Below are positions 26,408 through 35,249 of a DNA stretch of 64,000 nucleotides, piece by piece. A model generated the notes under the pieces. The model was not told the origin of the DNA, made no database searches, and worked only from the letters and a program-made list of their open reading frames with translations. Position numbers and translations under genes: made by a program. Each line of letters opens with the position of its first letter. The first letter of the stretch is position 1. The stretch is from contig NZ_CP041745.1 in the NCBI RefSeq assembly GCF_007556815.1, positions 62,001 through 126,000 of the forward strand. Reading direction: 5' to 3'. The stretch comes from Paraburkholderia megapolitana (lineage in GTDB: Bacteria > Pseudomonadota > Gammaproteobacteria > Burkholderiales > Burkholderiaceae).

Positions 26408-27454
26408 ATGCCCTTCCTGGACCCCGTCTCCGCACTATCCAACCCCGGCTCACTGCTATCGCACGACAACCAGATCGTCGCCTCCTACGATCTCGAAGTC
26501 ACCGACGCGCCCGTAGACACCTACCGCGCATTGTCGAGCGTCGCGGCAATCAGAAACGCCAACATCGCGCCCTTCAACATCGACTATTCGGACGTGACGC
26601 ACGTGCACGTCATCAACGGGATGGGTGTCACGTTAGGCGATTCGATCATGGGGCTCACCGCGCTCGCGGCCATCAAGAAGCAGCATCCCGCGCTGTCCTT
26701 CACGATCTATCGCCCCAACCAGGCGCCGACGTACGTGAAGCAGCTATATGAACTCGCAGCGCCAGTCATCGGTTCGGTAGTCGATCTTCCGGTCCCTCTT
26801 GCATCGCTACCCAACGACGAACTACAACTCGACATCGGCAACCATCTGTTCTGGACGAATTTCGCGTCGATGCCGATGATCGATTTCTTCTTGTGGGCAC
26901 TCGGCATCGAGCCCGGCGATATCAAGGCACAAGACAAATCGAATGACTGGCTCAAGCAGGTCGCCGTGCCCGCACTAAAAAGCACATGGGCGCCGCAAGA
27001 GTACGTACTGTTATGCGCGACGGCAAGCACGCCGGTACGCAGCATTCCCGATTCGTTCCGCTCCGAAGTGGTAGACCGTCTGTGGGAAAGATTCCATCTC
27101 CCAGTGCTCGGCTTCGGCGCGATCGGGCACGACCACTACACCGACATCACATCGCTATCGCCCGACACGACGCATTTCCTGGCCTGGGTGAAAAATGCGC
27201 GTTTCCTCGTGACATCCGACACCGCGGCCGTCCACATCGCGGCCGGATTCGATGTCCCCACCGCGGCTTTCTTCACAACGATCCCCGGGGACATGCGCGT
27301 TCGCGACTATCGACACTGCACGTTCCTCGATCTCGATGTCCCCGAGCTTCAAGGCATGCACGCGAGCGGCCGCGCGCACGACCTGGAGACCGTCGATCGA
27401 GCCTATGCCGGATTGAAGGCGACAAACTGGGCCGAGCGGATGCTCATCGGTTAG
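26408..27454 (+). CDS. Glycosyltransferase family 9 (heptosyltransferase-like) protein
   Basis: 348 residues. The C-terminal half has the family-9 nucleotide-sugar region: 'LLCATASTPVRSIPDSF', 'PVLGFGAIGHDHY' and 'ARFLVTSDTAAVHIAAGFDVPTAAFFTTIP'. The N-terminal half has 'VINGMGVTLGDSIMGLTALAAIKKQHP', matching the GD.I acceptor-side motif of heptosyltransferases. Such enzymes add heptose or other sugars to lipopolysaccharide or to proteins (autotransporter heptosyltransferases). It stands alone between the R-M genes and the ethanolamine genes, so its acceptor is unknown. Confidence 0.75.
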   Translation: MPFLDPVSALSNPGSLLSHDNQIVASYDLEVTDAPVDTYRALSSVAAIRNANIAPFNIDYSDVTHVHVINGMGVTLGDSIMGLTALAAIKKQHPALSFTIYRPNQAPTYVKQLYELAAPVIGSVVDLPVPLASLPNDELQLDIGNHLFWTNFASMPMIDFFLWALGIEPGDIKAQDKSNDWLKQVAVPALKSTWAPQEYVLLCATASTPVRSIPDSFRSEVVDRLWERFHLPVLGFGAIGHDHYTDITSLSPDTTHFLAWVKNARFLVTSDTAAVHIAAGFDVPTAAFFTTIPGDMRVRDYRHCTFLDLDVPELQGMHASGRAHDLETVDRAYAGLKATNWAERMLIG

Positions 27455-27632
27455 CACCGCACATCCAGCAAGGGCATGCGGGATAAATAACCCGTCGCGA
27501 TCGACCAGGCCCACCACAAACATTGCCGATTTTCGATAACACCTCGATTTATGGCTCTCTACCATCGGTAAAAGCCTGTCTGCTGGCCGCCGCCGTGCGG
27601 TCGCGATGCGCTGCCTACCTCAGGAGAGTCCG

Positions 27633-29036
27633 GTGAAATCAGAGTCGAAAGGTCAGCATGTCGGCAAGGTGACGCACCACGAGTTGCAGCAGACGCTCGG
27701 CACCTGGCAGTTATGGGGCATCGCGGTAGGTCTCGTCATTTCCGGCGAGTATTTCGGCTGGAGCTACGGCTGGGCCACCGCCGGCACGCTCGGCTTCGTC
27801 GCGACCGCGATCTTCATCGCGGCGATGTACACGACGTTCATTTTCAGTTTCACCGAACTCACGACCTCGATCCCGCAGGCCGGCGGCCCGTTCGCCTATG
27901 CGCGGCGCGCATTCGGTCCGACCGGTGGCTTCATCGCCGGCGCGGCGACGCTCGTCGAGTTCGTGTTCGCACCGCCCGCCATCGCACTCGCCATCGGCGC
28001 GTATCTGCATGTGCAGTTTCCCGGCCTCGAGCCCAAACACGCGGCGATGGGCGCGTATCTCGTGTTCATGGCGCTGAACATCGTCGGTGTGCAGGTCGCG
28101 GCGACCTTCGAGCTTTGCGTGACGGTACTGGCAATCTTCGAGTTGCTGGTGTTCATGGGCGTCGTGTCGCCGGGGTTCGAGTGGGCGCACTTCACGAAGG
28201 GCGGCTGGTCCGGTTCGGATCATTTCAGCTTCGGCTCGTTCCACGGCATGTTCGCAGCGATTCCGTTCGCGATCTGGTTCTTCCTCGCGATCGAAGGCGT
28301 TGCGATGGCCGCCGAAGAAGCCAAGAACCCCAAACGCTCGATTCCGATCGCCTACGTGACCGGCATCCTGACGCTGGTCGCGCTCGCGGTCGGTGTGATG
28401 GTGTTCGCGGGCGGCGCCGGCGACTGGACCAAGCTGGCCAACATCAACGATCCGTTACCGCAGGCGATGAAGTACATCGTCGGCGAGAACAGCGGCTGGA
28501 TGCACATGCTAGTGTGGCTCGGGCTGTTCGGTCTCGTCGCATCGTTTCACGGCATCATCCTCGGCTATTCGCGGCAGATCTTCGCGCTGGCGCGCGCCGG
28601 TTATCTGCCCGAATGGCTCGCCAAGGTTCATCCGCGCTTCAAGACGCCGCATCGCGCGATTCTCGCGGGCGGCGTGATCGGCATCGCGGCGATCTACAGC
28701 GACGAGCTGATCCAGTTCGGCGGTCAGACGCTGACCGCGAACATCGTCACGATGTCGGTATTCGGCGCGATCGTGATGTACATCATCAGCATGCTGGCGC
28801 TGTTCAAGCTGCGCCGCTCGGAGCCGCAGATGGAGCGACCGTTCCGCGCACCGCTGTTCCCGTACTTTCCAGCATTCGCACTGGTGGCCGCGGTGATCTC
28901 GCTTGCGACGATGGTCTACTTCAATTTCCTGGTCGCAGTCGTGTTCGCGATCTTCGTTGCGCTCGGTTACGTCTACTTTCTGTTGACGCGTCATCAGCGC
29001 GAGATCGCGCCTGCCGATGCGTTGCTCGAAGAGTGA
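27633..29036 (+). CDS. Ethanolamine permease, APC superfamily
   Basis: 467 residues from the GTG at 27633, preceded by GGAGAG; the family start 'HHELQQTLGTWQLWGIAVGLVISGEYFGWSYGW' follows. About twelve membrane segments are visible, with the APC signature around 'TSIPQAGGPFAYARRAFGPTGGFIAG' and 'AIEGVAMAAEEAKNPKRSIPIAY'. It brings ethanolamine across the inner membrane. It lies 24 bp upstream of eutB and forms the first gene of the eut operon. Confidence 0.9.
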   Translation: MKSESKGQHVGKVTHHELQQTLGTWQLWGIAVGLVISGEYFGWSYGWATAGTLGFVATAIFIAAMYTTFIFSFTELTTSIPQAGGPFAYARRAFGPTGGFIAGAATLVEFVFAPPAIALAIGAYLHVQFPGLEPKHAAMGAYLVFMALNIVGVQVAATFELCVTVLAIFELLVFMGVVSPGFEWAHFTKGGWSGSDHFSFGSFHGMFAAIPFAIWFFLAIEGVAMAAEEAKNPKRSIPIAYVTGILTLVALAVGVMVFAGGAGDWTKLANINDPLPQAMKYIVGENSGWMHMLVWLGLFGLVASFHGIILGYSRQIFALARAGYLPEWLAKVHPRFKTPHRAILAGGVIGIAAIYSDELIQFGGQTLTANIVTMSVFGAIVMYIISMLALFKLRRSEPQMERPFRAPLFPYFPAFALVAAVISLATMVYFNFLVAVVFAIFVALGYVYFLLTRHQREIAPADALLEE

Positions 29037-29060
29037 CGCGACAGTAGCGAGAACACGCTC

Positions 29061-30458
29061 ATGAGCTACTCGGAAACCATCGGCAACCGCGTCTACCGCT
29101 TCGTCGACCTCAAGACGTTGCTGGCGAAAGCCAGCCCGCTGCGATCGGGCGATCAGCTTGCAGGTGTCGCCGCGGCGAGCGAGGAAGAGCGCGTCGCCGC
29201 GAAAATGGCGCTCGCGCAGGTACCGCTGCGCGCGTTTCTCAATGATGCGTTGATTCCCTATGAAAGCGACGAAGTCACGCGCCTGATCGTCGACGGTCAT
29301 TCGCCGGAAGCGTTTGCGGAGATTGCGCATCTGACGGTGGGCGATTTTCGCAACTGGCTGCTGGCCAGTTCGACCGATGCGACTGTGCTCACGCGCATTG
29401 CCGCAGGTCTGACGCCGGAGATGGTCGCGGCCGTATCGAAGCTGATGCGCAATCAGGATCTGATCGCGGTCGCACGCAAGCGTCCGGTGGTCACGCGTTT
29501 TCGCAACACGGTCGGGTTGCCGGGCCACATGTCGGTGCGACTGCAACCGAACCATCCCACCGATGACGTCAAAGGCATCGCCGCATCGATGCTCGACGGT
29601 CTGATGTACGGCTGTGGCGACGCGATGATCGGCATCAACCCGGCCACCGACAGTCTCGCTGCCATCACATTGCTGCTGCGGATGATCGACGACTTCCGCG
29701 AGCGCTACCAGGTGCCGACGCAGTCGTGTGTTCTGACACACGTCACGAACACGATCGCCGCGATCGAGAAAGGCGCCCCCGTCGATCTCGTGTTCCAGTC
29801 GATCGCCGGCACGGAGCAGGCGAACGCAGGCTTCGGCATCTCGCTCGCGCTGCTGCAGGAAGCACACGAGGCCGCGTTGTCGCTCAAGCGCGGCACCGTG
29901 GGCAACAACGTGATGTATTTCGAAACCGGGCAGGGCAGCGCACTATCCGCGAACGCGCATCACGGCGTCGACCAGCAGACCTGCGAGGTGCGCGCATATG
30001 CCGTCGCACGTCGCTTCGATCCGTTTCTCGTGAATACGGTGGTCGGCTTCATCGGCCCGGAGTATCTGTACGACGGCAAGCAGATCACCCGTGCGGGACT
30101 CGAAGATCACTTCTGCGGCAAGCTGCTCGGTGTGCCGATGGGCTGCGATATCTGCTACACGAATCATGCGGAAGCCGATCAGGACGACATGGACAATCTG
30201 CTGACGCTGCTCGGTGTCGCGGGGATCAACTTCATCATGGGCGTTCCCGGTGCCGACGACGTAATGCTGAACTACCAGAGCACGTCGTTTCATGACGCGC
30301 TCTATGTGCGCGACGTGCTTGGCCTGCGGCGTGCGCCGGAATTCGAAGAGTGGCTGGAGTCGATGCAGATCGCCGACGCGCGCGGTGTGCTGCTTAGCGC
30401 ATCGGTGGCGCGGCAACCGTTGCTCGAAGGAGCACGAGAATGGATGGGTATCCCATGA
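29061..30458 (+). CDS. eutB: Ethanolamine ammonia-lyase large subunit
   Basis: 465 residues, full length for EutB, with 'VYRFVDLKTLLAKASPLRSGDQLAGVAA', 'NTVGLPGHMSVRLQPNHPTDD', 'GCGDAMIGINPATDS', 'IAGTEQANAGFGISLALLQEAHEAAL' and 'YFETGQGSALSANAHHGVDQQT'. With EutC it forms the adenosylcobalamin-dependent enzyme that converts ethanolamine to acetaldehyde and ammonia. The stop overlaps the eutC start (ATGA). Neither the reactivase EutA nor shell proteins are nearby, so the enzyme is cytosolic here. Confidence 0.97.
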   Translation: MSYSETIGNRVYRFVDLKTLLAKASPLRSGDQLAGVAAASEEERVAAKMALAQVPLRAFLNDALIPYESDEVTRLIVDGHSPEAFAEIAHLTVGDFRNWLLASSTDATVLTRIAAGLTPEMVAAVSKLMRNQDLIAVARKRPVVTRFRNTVGLPGHMSVRLQPNHPTDDVKGIAASMLDGLMYGCGDAMIGINPATDSLAAITLLLRMIDDFRERYQVPTQSCVLTHVTNTIAAIEKGAPVDLVFQSIAGTEQANAGFGISLALLQEAHEAALSLKRGTVGNNVMYFETGQGSALSANAHHGVDQQTCEVRAYAVARRFDPFLVNTVVGFIGPEYLYDGKQITRAGLEDHFCGKLLGVPMGCDICYTNHAEADQDDMDNLLTLLGVAGINFIMGVPGADDVMLNYQSTSFHDALYVRDVLGLRRAPEFEEWLESMQIADARGVLLSASVARQPLLEGAREWMGIP

Positions 30459-31252
30459 GCGCCATGAACACGAAGAACGATTCGATCGAGAAGAACCCGT
30501 GGCACACGCTGCGGCAGTTCACCGACGCGCGGATCGCGCTTGGCCGCGCCGGCAACAGCCTGCCGACGGCACCGTTGCTCGCGTTCAACCTGTCGCACGC
30601 GCAGGCACGCGACGCCGTGCACCAGCCGCTCGATACCGATGCGCTGCATGCGCAGTTGTACGCAAACGGCTACACGACGCTCGATGTGCATAGCGCAGCA
30701 CCGGATCGGGAGCACTATCTGCGGCGACCGGACCTCGGGCGGCGGCTGTCGGACGATAGTCGCGACGTGCTTGCGCGCGTCGATATCGAACCGCCCGACG
30801 TCGTATTCGTGATCGGCGACGGCCTGTCGGCTTTTGCCGCATCGAAGCAGGCCGTGCCTTTGCTGCAGGCGGTGTGCCCGCGGCTGGCGGCCTGGCAGAT
30901 CGGGCCGGTGGTCGTGGCGCGACAGGCACGTGTCGCGCTCGGCGACGAGATCGGCGAGTTGCTCGGAACGAAGCTCGTCGTGATGCTGATCGGCGAGCGT
31001 CCGGGGCTCAGTTCACCGGATAGCCTCGGCGTTTATCTGACGTATGCGCCGAAGCTCGGATGTAGCGACGCGCAGCGCAACTGCATTTCGAATGTGCGGC
31101 CGGAAGGGCTCGGCTACGAGGCGGCCGCGCACAAGCTGCACTATCTGCTGACGCATGCGCGAAGGTTGGGGCTCACTGGAGTGGGCCTTAAGGATGACAG
31201 CGACGCATTACTTGAGGCACCTGTCGCTAGTGTGCTGCTAGCGGTGGAATAG
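30455..31252 (+). CDS. eutC: Ethanolamine ammonia-lyase small subunit
   Basis: 265 residues from the ATG at 30455, which overlaps the eutB stop; an earlier ATG at 30440 lies inside eutB. Family motifs: 'PWHTLRQFTDARIALGRAGNSLPTAPLLAFNLSHAQARDAVH', 'VVFVIGDGLSAFA', 'RVALGDEIGELLGTKLVVMLIGERPGLSSPDSLGVYLTYAPK' and 'RNCISNVRPEGL', which help bind the cobalamin cofactor. Last gene of the operon; it is convergent with the DUF779 gene 34 bp away. Confidence 0.96.
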   Translation: MSAMNTKNDSIEKNPWHTLRQFTDARIALGRAGNSLPTAPLLAFNLSHAQARDAVHQPLDTDALHAQLYANGYTTLDVHSAAPDREHYLRRPDLGRRLSDDSRDVLARVDIEPPDVVFVIGDGLSAFAASKQAVPLLQAVCPRLAAWQIGPVVVARQARVALGDEIGELLGTKLVVMLIGERPGLSSPDSLGVYLTYAPKLGCSDAQRNCISNVRPEGLGYEAAAHKLHYLLTHARRLGLTGVGLKDDSDALLEAPVASVLLAVE

Positions 31253-31286
31253 CGAGCGGTGGGCGCGGTACGAAAAACGCGCAGCC

Positions 31287-31676
31287 TCATTCCGCTCGCT
31301 CCACCGGATGCGCATCCAGCCAAACATTCTCGGCATCCTCGAAGAGCCGTGACCGAGTCAAGAAACGCAACCCCGTCGGCCGCTCGAGCGAAAACATGCC
31401 GCCGTTTCCCGGCACGGCATCGATGATGAGCTGCGTGTGCTGCCAGTATTCGAACTGCGATTCGCTCATATAGAACGGCACCTCCGCGATCGTGCCGAGC
31501 CGCACGTCCGAGCCGCCCACCATGAATTCGCCGGCCGGAAAACACATCGGCGCACTGCCGTCGCAGCATCCCCCCGATTGATGAAAGATCATCGGCCCGT
31601 GTTGTGCCGCGAGCTGCTGGATCAACGCCACTGCCGCAGGCGTCGCGATAACGCGCGCTACATCGGGTTCTGTCAT
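31287..31676 (-). CDS. DUF779 protein linked to acetaldehyde dehydrogenase
   Basis: 129 residues from the ATG at 31676, giving the natural start 'MTEPDVARVIATPAAVALIQQLAAQHG'. It carries the DUF779 motif 'FHQSGGCCDGSAPMCFPAGEF' with a Cys pair and third Cys, and 'GTIAEVPFYMSESQFEYWQHTQLIIDAVPGNGG MFSLE' further on. DUF779 genes commonly follow acetaldehyde dehydrogenase (ExaC/AcoD-type) genes, as here (100 bp apart). The Cys-rich motif suggests metal or thiol chemistry, perhaps in aldehyde handling, but the biochemical role is unknown. Confidence 0.85.
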   Translation of the reverse strand: MTEPDVARVIATPAAVALIQQLAAQHGPMIFHQSGGCCDGSAPMCFPAGEFMVGGSDVRLGTIAEVPFYMSESQFEYWQHTQLIIDAVPGNGGMFSLERPTGLRFLTRSRLFEDAENVWLDAHPVERAE

Positions 31677-31776
31677 ATGAGCATGCCTCGCTGAAAAAGC
31701 GGACGAGCCGCGTACTGCGACCCGCCCGGCAGGAACAACTGGAACAGCTGGAACACGGCCGGCAAAAACCTCAGGC

Positions 31777-33297
31777 TCAGAAGAAGCCCAGCGGTTTCTG
31801 CCCATAGCTGACGAGCAGGTTCTTCGTCTGCTGATAGTGATCGAGCATCATCTTGTGATTCTCACGGCCGATCCCCGATTGCTTGTAGCCGCCGAACGCC
31901 GCATGCGCCGGGTACGCGTGATAGCAGTTGGTCCACACGCGGCCCGCCTGAATCTGCCGGCCGAAGCGATAGGCACGCGTGCCGTCGCGTGTCCAGACGC
32001 CGGCGCCGAGACCATACAGCGTGTCGTTGGCGATCTCCAGCGCCTCGTCTTCGTTCTTGAACGTCGTCACCGATACGACCGGCCCGAAGATCTCTTCCTG
32101 GAAGATGCGCATCTTGTTGTGTCCGCGGAACACGGTCGGCTTCACGTAATAGCCTTTGCTCAACTCGCCGGCTAGCGTGTTGCGTTCGCCGCCGATCAGG
32201 CATTGCGCGCCTTCCTGCTTACCGAGATCCACATACGAGAGAATCTTTTCGAGCTGTTCCTGCGATGCCTGTGCGCCGATCATCGTCGACGTGTCGAGCG
32301 GATGTCCCTGTTTGATCGCGCCGACGCGCTTGATCGCGCGTTCGATGAAGCGGTCGTAGATCTTCTCGTCGATCAGCACGCGCGACGGGCACGTGCACAC
32401 TTCGCCCTGATTCAGCGCGAACATCGCGAAGCCTTCGAGCGCCTTGTCGAAGTAGCTGTCGTCGGCATCCATCACGTCGGCAAAGAAGATGTTCGGGCTC
32501 TTGCCGCCCAGTTCGAGCGTGACGGGGATGATGTTCTGGCTCGCGTACTGCATGATCAGGCGACCGGTTGTCGTTTCGCCGGTGAACGCGATCTTCGCAA
32601 TGCGCTTGTTCGAGGCGAGCGGCTTGCCGGCTTCAAGGCCGAAGCCGTTCACGACGTTCACTACGCCCGCAGGCAGCAGATCGTGAATCAGTTCGAGCAG
32701 CACGAGGATCGACGCGGGCGTCTGCTCGGCCGGTTTCAGCACGACGCAGTTGCCTGCCGCGAGCGCCGGCGCGAGCTTCCACGTCGCCATCAGGATCGGG
32801 AAATTCCACGGAATGATCTGGCCCACCACACCGAGCGGCTCGTGAAAGTGATATGCAACCGTGTCGTCGTCGATCTCGGAGATCGAGCCTTCCTGGGCGC
32901 GGATGCATCCGGCGAAATAGCGGAAGTGATCGATGGCGAGCGGGATGTCGGCGGCCATCGTTTCGCGCAACGGCTTGCCGTTGTCGATGGTTTCGGCGAC
33001 TGCGAGACGCTGCAGGTTCGCTTCCATCCGGTCGGCGATGCGGTTCAGGATATTCGCGCGTTCGGCAGCCGCAGTCTTGCCCCATGCTGTTTTTGCACGA
33101 TGCGCGGCGTCGAGCGCCAGTTCGATGTCGGCTTCACGCGAGCGCGGAATCGACGTGAACGGCTCGCCGGTAATCGGCGATACGTTGTCGAAATACTCGC
33201 CGCCCACCGGCTTGACCCATTCGCCGCCGATGAAATTCGCATACTGCTTTTTGTACGGGAATTCAGTGGTCAGGAATTGCATCTCCGCATGATTCAT
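31777..33297 (-). CDS. NAD-dependent acetaldehyde dehydrogenase, ExaC/AcoD type
   Basis: 506 residues from the ATG at 33297, which has a strong GAGGAG site; the earlier open frame is leader. It shows the ALDH landmarks '[39 protein letters not shown]' (NAD binding), '[11 protein letters not shown]', '[13 protein letters not shown]' with the general base Glu, and the catalytic Cys in '[11 protein letters not shown]'. It would oxidise the acetaldehyde released by EutBC to acetate. The gene runs opposite to eutBC but sits in the same locus, next to the EutR-like regulator. Confidence 0.92.
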   Translation of the reverse strand: MNHAEMQFLTTEFPYKKQYANFIGGEWVKPVGGEYFDNVSPITGEPFTSIPRSREADIELALDAAHRAKTAWGKTAAAERANILNRIADRMEANLQRLAVAETIDNGKPLRETMAADIPLAIDHFRYFAGCIRAQEGSISEIDDDTVAYHFHEPLGVVGQIIPWNFPILMATWKLAPALAAGNCVVLKPAEQTPASILVLLELIHDLLPAGVVNVVNGFGLEAGKPLASNKRIAKIAFTGETTTGRLIMQYASQNIIPVTLELGGKSPNIFFADVMDADDSYFDKALEGFAMFALNQGEVCTCPSRVLIDEKIYDRFIERAIKRVGAIKQGHPLDTSTMIGAQASQEQLEKILSYVDLGKQEGAQCLIGGERNTLAGELSKGYYVKPTVFRGHNKMRIFQEEIFGPVVSVTTFKNEDEALEIANDTLYGLGAGVWTRDGTRAYRFGRQIQAGRVWTNCYHAYPAHAAFGGYKQSGIGRENHKMMLDHYQQTKNLLVSYGQKPLGFF

Positions 33298-33452
33298 CTG
33301 TGTGCTCCTCACATGTGTCGAATGATCTGTTGTCGGCGCGATGCTGACGTCTCGCAGGCCGTCTGGTGCATACGCCAGAAGCGTGCCAATACGCGGCACG
33401 GATGACACGCTACGGTGCAAGGGGCACAGCGGTGAGGCATCGTTTGCGGATG

Positions 33453-33523
33453 TGTTCAATATTGTTCAGCGCGAGCGTGCCGTTTCTGCGCAGTGCGTGA
33501 GAAGCTGTTCAGGATTTGAACAG
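33453..33523. promoter_or_regulatory. TGTTCA repeat cluster between aldehyde dehydrogenase and its regulator
   Basis: TGTTCA occurs at 33453-33458 and 33463-33468, exactly 10 bp apart. A perfect inverted repeat CTGTTCA-N5-TGAACAG lies at 33505-33523. Same-face direct repeats are typical of AraC-family or activator sites. The region lies between the divergent aldehyde dehydrogenase and AraC genes, so it is a candidate control region for both. Confidence 0.45.
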
Positions 33524-33662
33524 GGCGGGTTGGCGCCATGCGGGTTTGCCATGCGTCGATTCGTTCGGCATGGGACTTGCGTCGGGTTTGCGTCTTTTCG
33601 ATGTTTTGTTCCAGCGCGCGCGACGTGCTCCACCGGACTCACCGTTTTCTGGCCGATCCCGT

Positions 33663-34748
33663 ATGACGAGCAATTCCTCCCGCATGGCGGCGCCTTCAGA
33701 GCGCGTCGCGCATACTGCGACGCTGGGCGAGCCGCGCGGTTTCAGCGTGCAAACCTGCGTCGCGCACGATGCCGACGAGCAGGCGCGCAACCTGCACGGC
33801 TGGCGCCAGACCTACGATCAACTCACGGCGGGCCGTTTCGTCGGCACGTTGACTGAACTTCGGCTCGATCACATGCAGGTCTTCTGCGAGACCACGAGTC
33901 ATTCTCTGCGTCAAACCTGCGAAGTGCAGGCGGACGCGTACTGGTTCGGCATTCCAGTAAGGGCTGACGGCACGGGCCGGATCGATGCCCAGCCGATCTT
34001 CGGCGACGCACTGGCGTTTCGTCCAGGCGGCGTGGAATTCGAACTGTTGACGCCCGCCGGCTACGAGATTCTCGGCATCGTCGTGAAGGGTGCGGTGCTG
34101 CGCCGTTACGCAGCGGATGTCGAACAGATCGGTCTCGCCGATCATGTGCCGCGCACGGAGGTCGTGCCGATCGACAGCATGCGCAAGGCTCGACTCTGTG
34201 CGTCGCTGCGGCGGATTCTCGATGACGGTACGCACGGCACCGACGGTAGCGCTGCCGATGGCACGACACCCGCTCGCGCGCCGTTGTCTGCATTCGCACG
34301 CAACAACCTGCAGGCGTCGGTGCTGGCGTCGCTATTCGATGTGGGCCCGTGGCCCGCCGAGCCGGCGGCGATGCCGTCCCGGCCGCGCCGGCAATGGATC
34401 GTCGCCGAAGCACGCGACTACGTGCTCGCCAACCGCGAGCGCCCGGTCAATGTGCCGGAGCTGTGCGAGCGTCTGCATGTGAGCCGGCGCACGCTGCAAT
34501 ACTGCTTTCAGGATGTGCTCGGCATGGCGCCGGCGGCCTATCTGCGCGCGATTCGTCTGAACGGTGCACGGCGCGAGCTCGGCGAAGCGGGCCGCAACCG
34601 GTGTTCGGTGCAGGACGTTGCGGCCGCGTGGGGCTTCTGGCATCTGAGCCAGTTCGCTACCGATTACCGGAAGCTCTTCGGTATTCGTCCGTCGGAGACG
34701 CTAAGGGCTGCGCTCAGTAGCTACGACGAACACGCTATTGCGCATTGA
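33663..34748 (+). CDS. AraC-family transcriptional regulator, EutR-like
   Basis: About 361 residues if started at the ATG at 33663; the frame is open from 33516, so the start is uncertain. The N-terminal sensor part contains 'EQARNLHGWRQTYDQLTAGRFVGTLTEL', which is typical of EutR relatives. The C-terminal AraC domain has two helix-turn-helices: 'VNVPELCERLHVSRRTLQYCFQDVLGMAPAAYLRAIRLNGAR' and 'CSVQDVAAAWGFWHLSQFATDYRKLFGIRPSETLR'. It probably activates the ethanolamine genes or the divergent aldehyde dehydrogenase in response to ethanolamine and cobalamin, as EutR does. Confidence 0.82.
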   Translation: MTSNSSRMAAPSERVAHTATLGEPRGFSVQTCVAHDADEQARNLHGWRQTYDQLTAGRFVGTLTELRLDHMQVFCETTSHSLRQTCEVQADAYWFGIPVRADGTGRIDAQPIFGDALAFRPGGVEFELLTPAGYEILGIVVKGAVLRRYAADVEQIGLADHVPRTEVVPIDSMRKARLCASLRRILDDGTHGTDGSAADGTTPARAPLSAFARNNLQASVLASLFDVGPWPAEPAAMPSRPRRQWIVAEARDYVLANRERPVNVPELCERLHVSRRTLQYCFQDVLGMAPAAYLRAIRLNGARRELGEAGRNRCSVQDVAAAWGFWHLSQFATDYRKLFGIRPSETLRAALSSYDEHAIAH

Positions 34749-34766
34749 TGCGAACTGGTACTGGGA

Positions 34767-34880
34767 AAGCTCCTTCGCTTACGCGCGCCGGTAGCAAGCA
34801 AGCCGCCTTCGCTTACGCGCGTCGCTACTGAGCAAGCTCCCCGCTTACGCGGGCTGGTACCGATCAAGCTCCTTCCGTTT
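34767..34880. repeat. Degenerate about 33-bp tandem repeat
   Basis: Three and a half imperfect copies beginning at about 34767, 34800, 34834 and 34865. They share AAGCTCC-TTCGCTTACGCG followed by a short G/C-rich block and a GCTACT/GGTACC-like end. The last copy runs into the 3' end of the zinc-ribbon gene. Each unit can form a small CGC-rich hairpin. It lies in the 131-bp gap between two convergent genes. Confidence 0.5.
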
Positions 34881-35188
34881 CACGCAGCTGCTTTCCCACA
34901 CTGCGCACAGAACTTCGCACCAATTGGCCGCGCCGTTCCGCAGCCGTCGCATGCAGCGGGCGTCAGCGCGCCGCCGCATTGCTGGCAGAAGCGCGCCCCA
35001 GGTGCGCCGAGCGTGCCGCATGCCGCGCAGGCAATGCTCGCGGCTGGTGCGGCCGGCGGATTGCGATAACGGCTGCCATCGTCGCGTGAATCGTGATGGT
35101 TGCGGCTGCCCCAGCCGTCGTGGCTGCGTCCGTGGCTGCCGCCTCGACCGCCGTGATGTCCACCGAGCATTCTTTCCCAGATTCCCAT
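34880..35188 (-). CDS. Double zinc-ribbon small protein
   Basis: 102 residues with AGGAG before the ATG. The N-terminal half is low-complexity, rich in His, Gly, Ser and Arg ('GGHHGGRGGSHGRSHDGWGSRNHHD'). The C-terminal half holds two zinc ribbons: CAAC...CQQC and CDGC...CAQC, each made of paired Cys-x-x-Cys. Such proteins bind zinc and often act in protein-protein contacts; no function is known. It lies 61 bp downstream of the heavy-metal ATPase on the same strand, so it may be expressed with it; the His-rich part would suit metal binding. Confidence 0.75.
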   Translation of the reverse strand: MGIWERMLGGHHGGRGGSHGRSHDGWGSRNHHDSRDDGSRYRNPPAAPAASIACAACGTLGAPGARFCQQCGGALTPAACDGCGTARPIGAKFCAQCGKAAA

Positions 35189-35249
35189 TTCGTTGCTCCT
35201 CAGTTGCGTGGGCGAGTACGCCGTCGCCCGGGCGGCTGGATCGCCAGCG

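Noticed and set aside
27713..29047. A 444-codon plus-strand frame inside the permease and another on the minus strand at 28509-29867
   Set aside because: Both overlap clear permease and eutB reading frames and give Arg/His-rich sequence.
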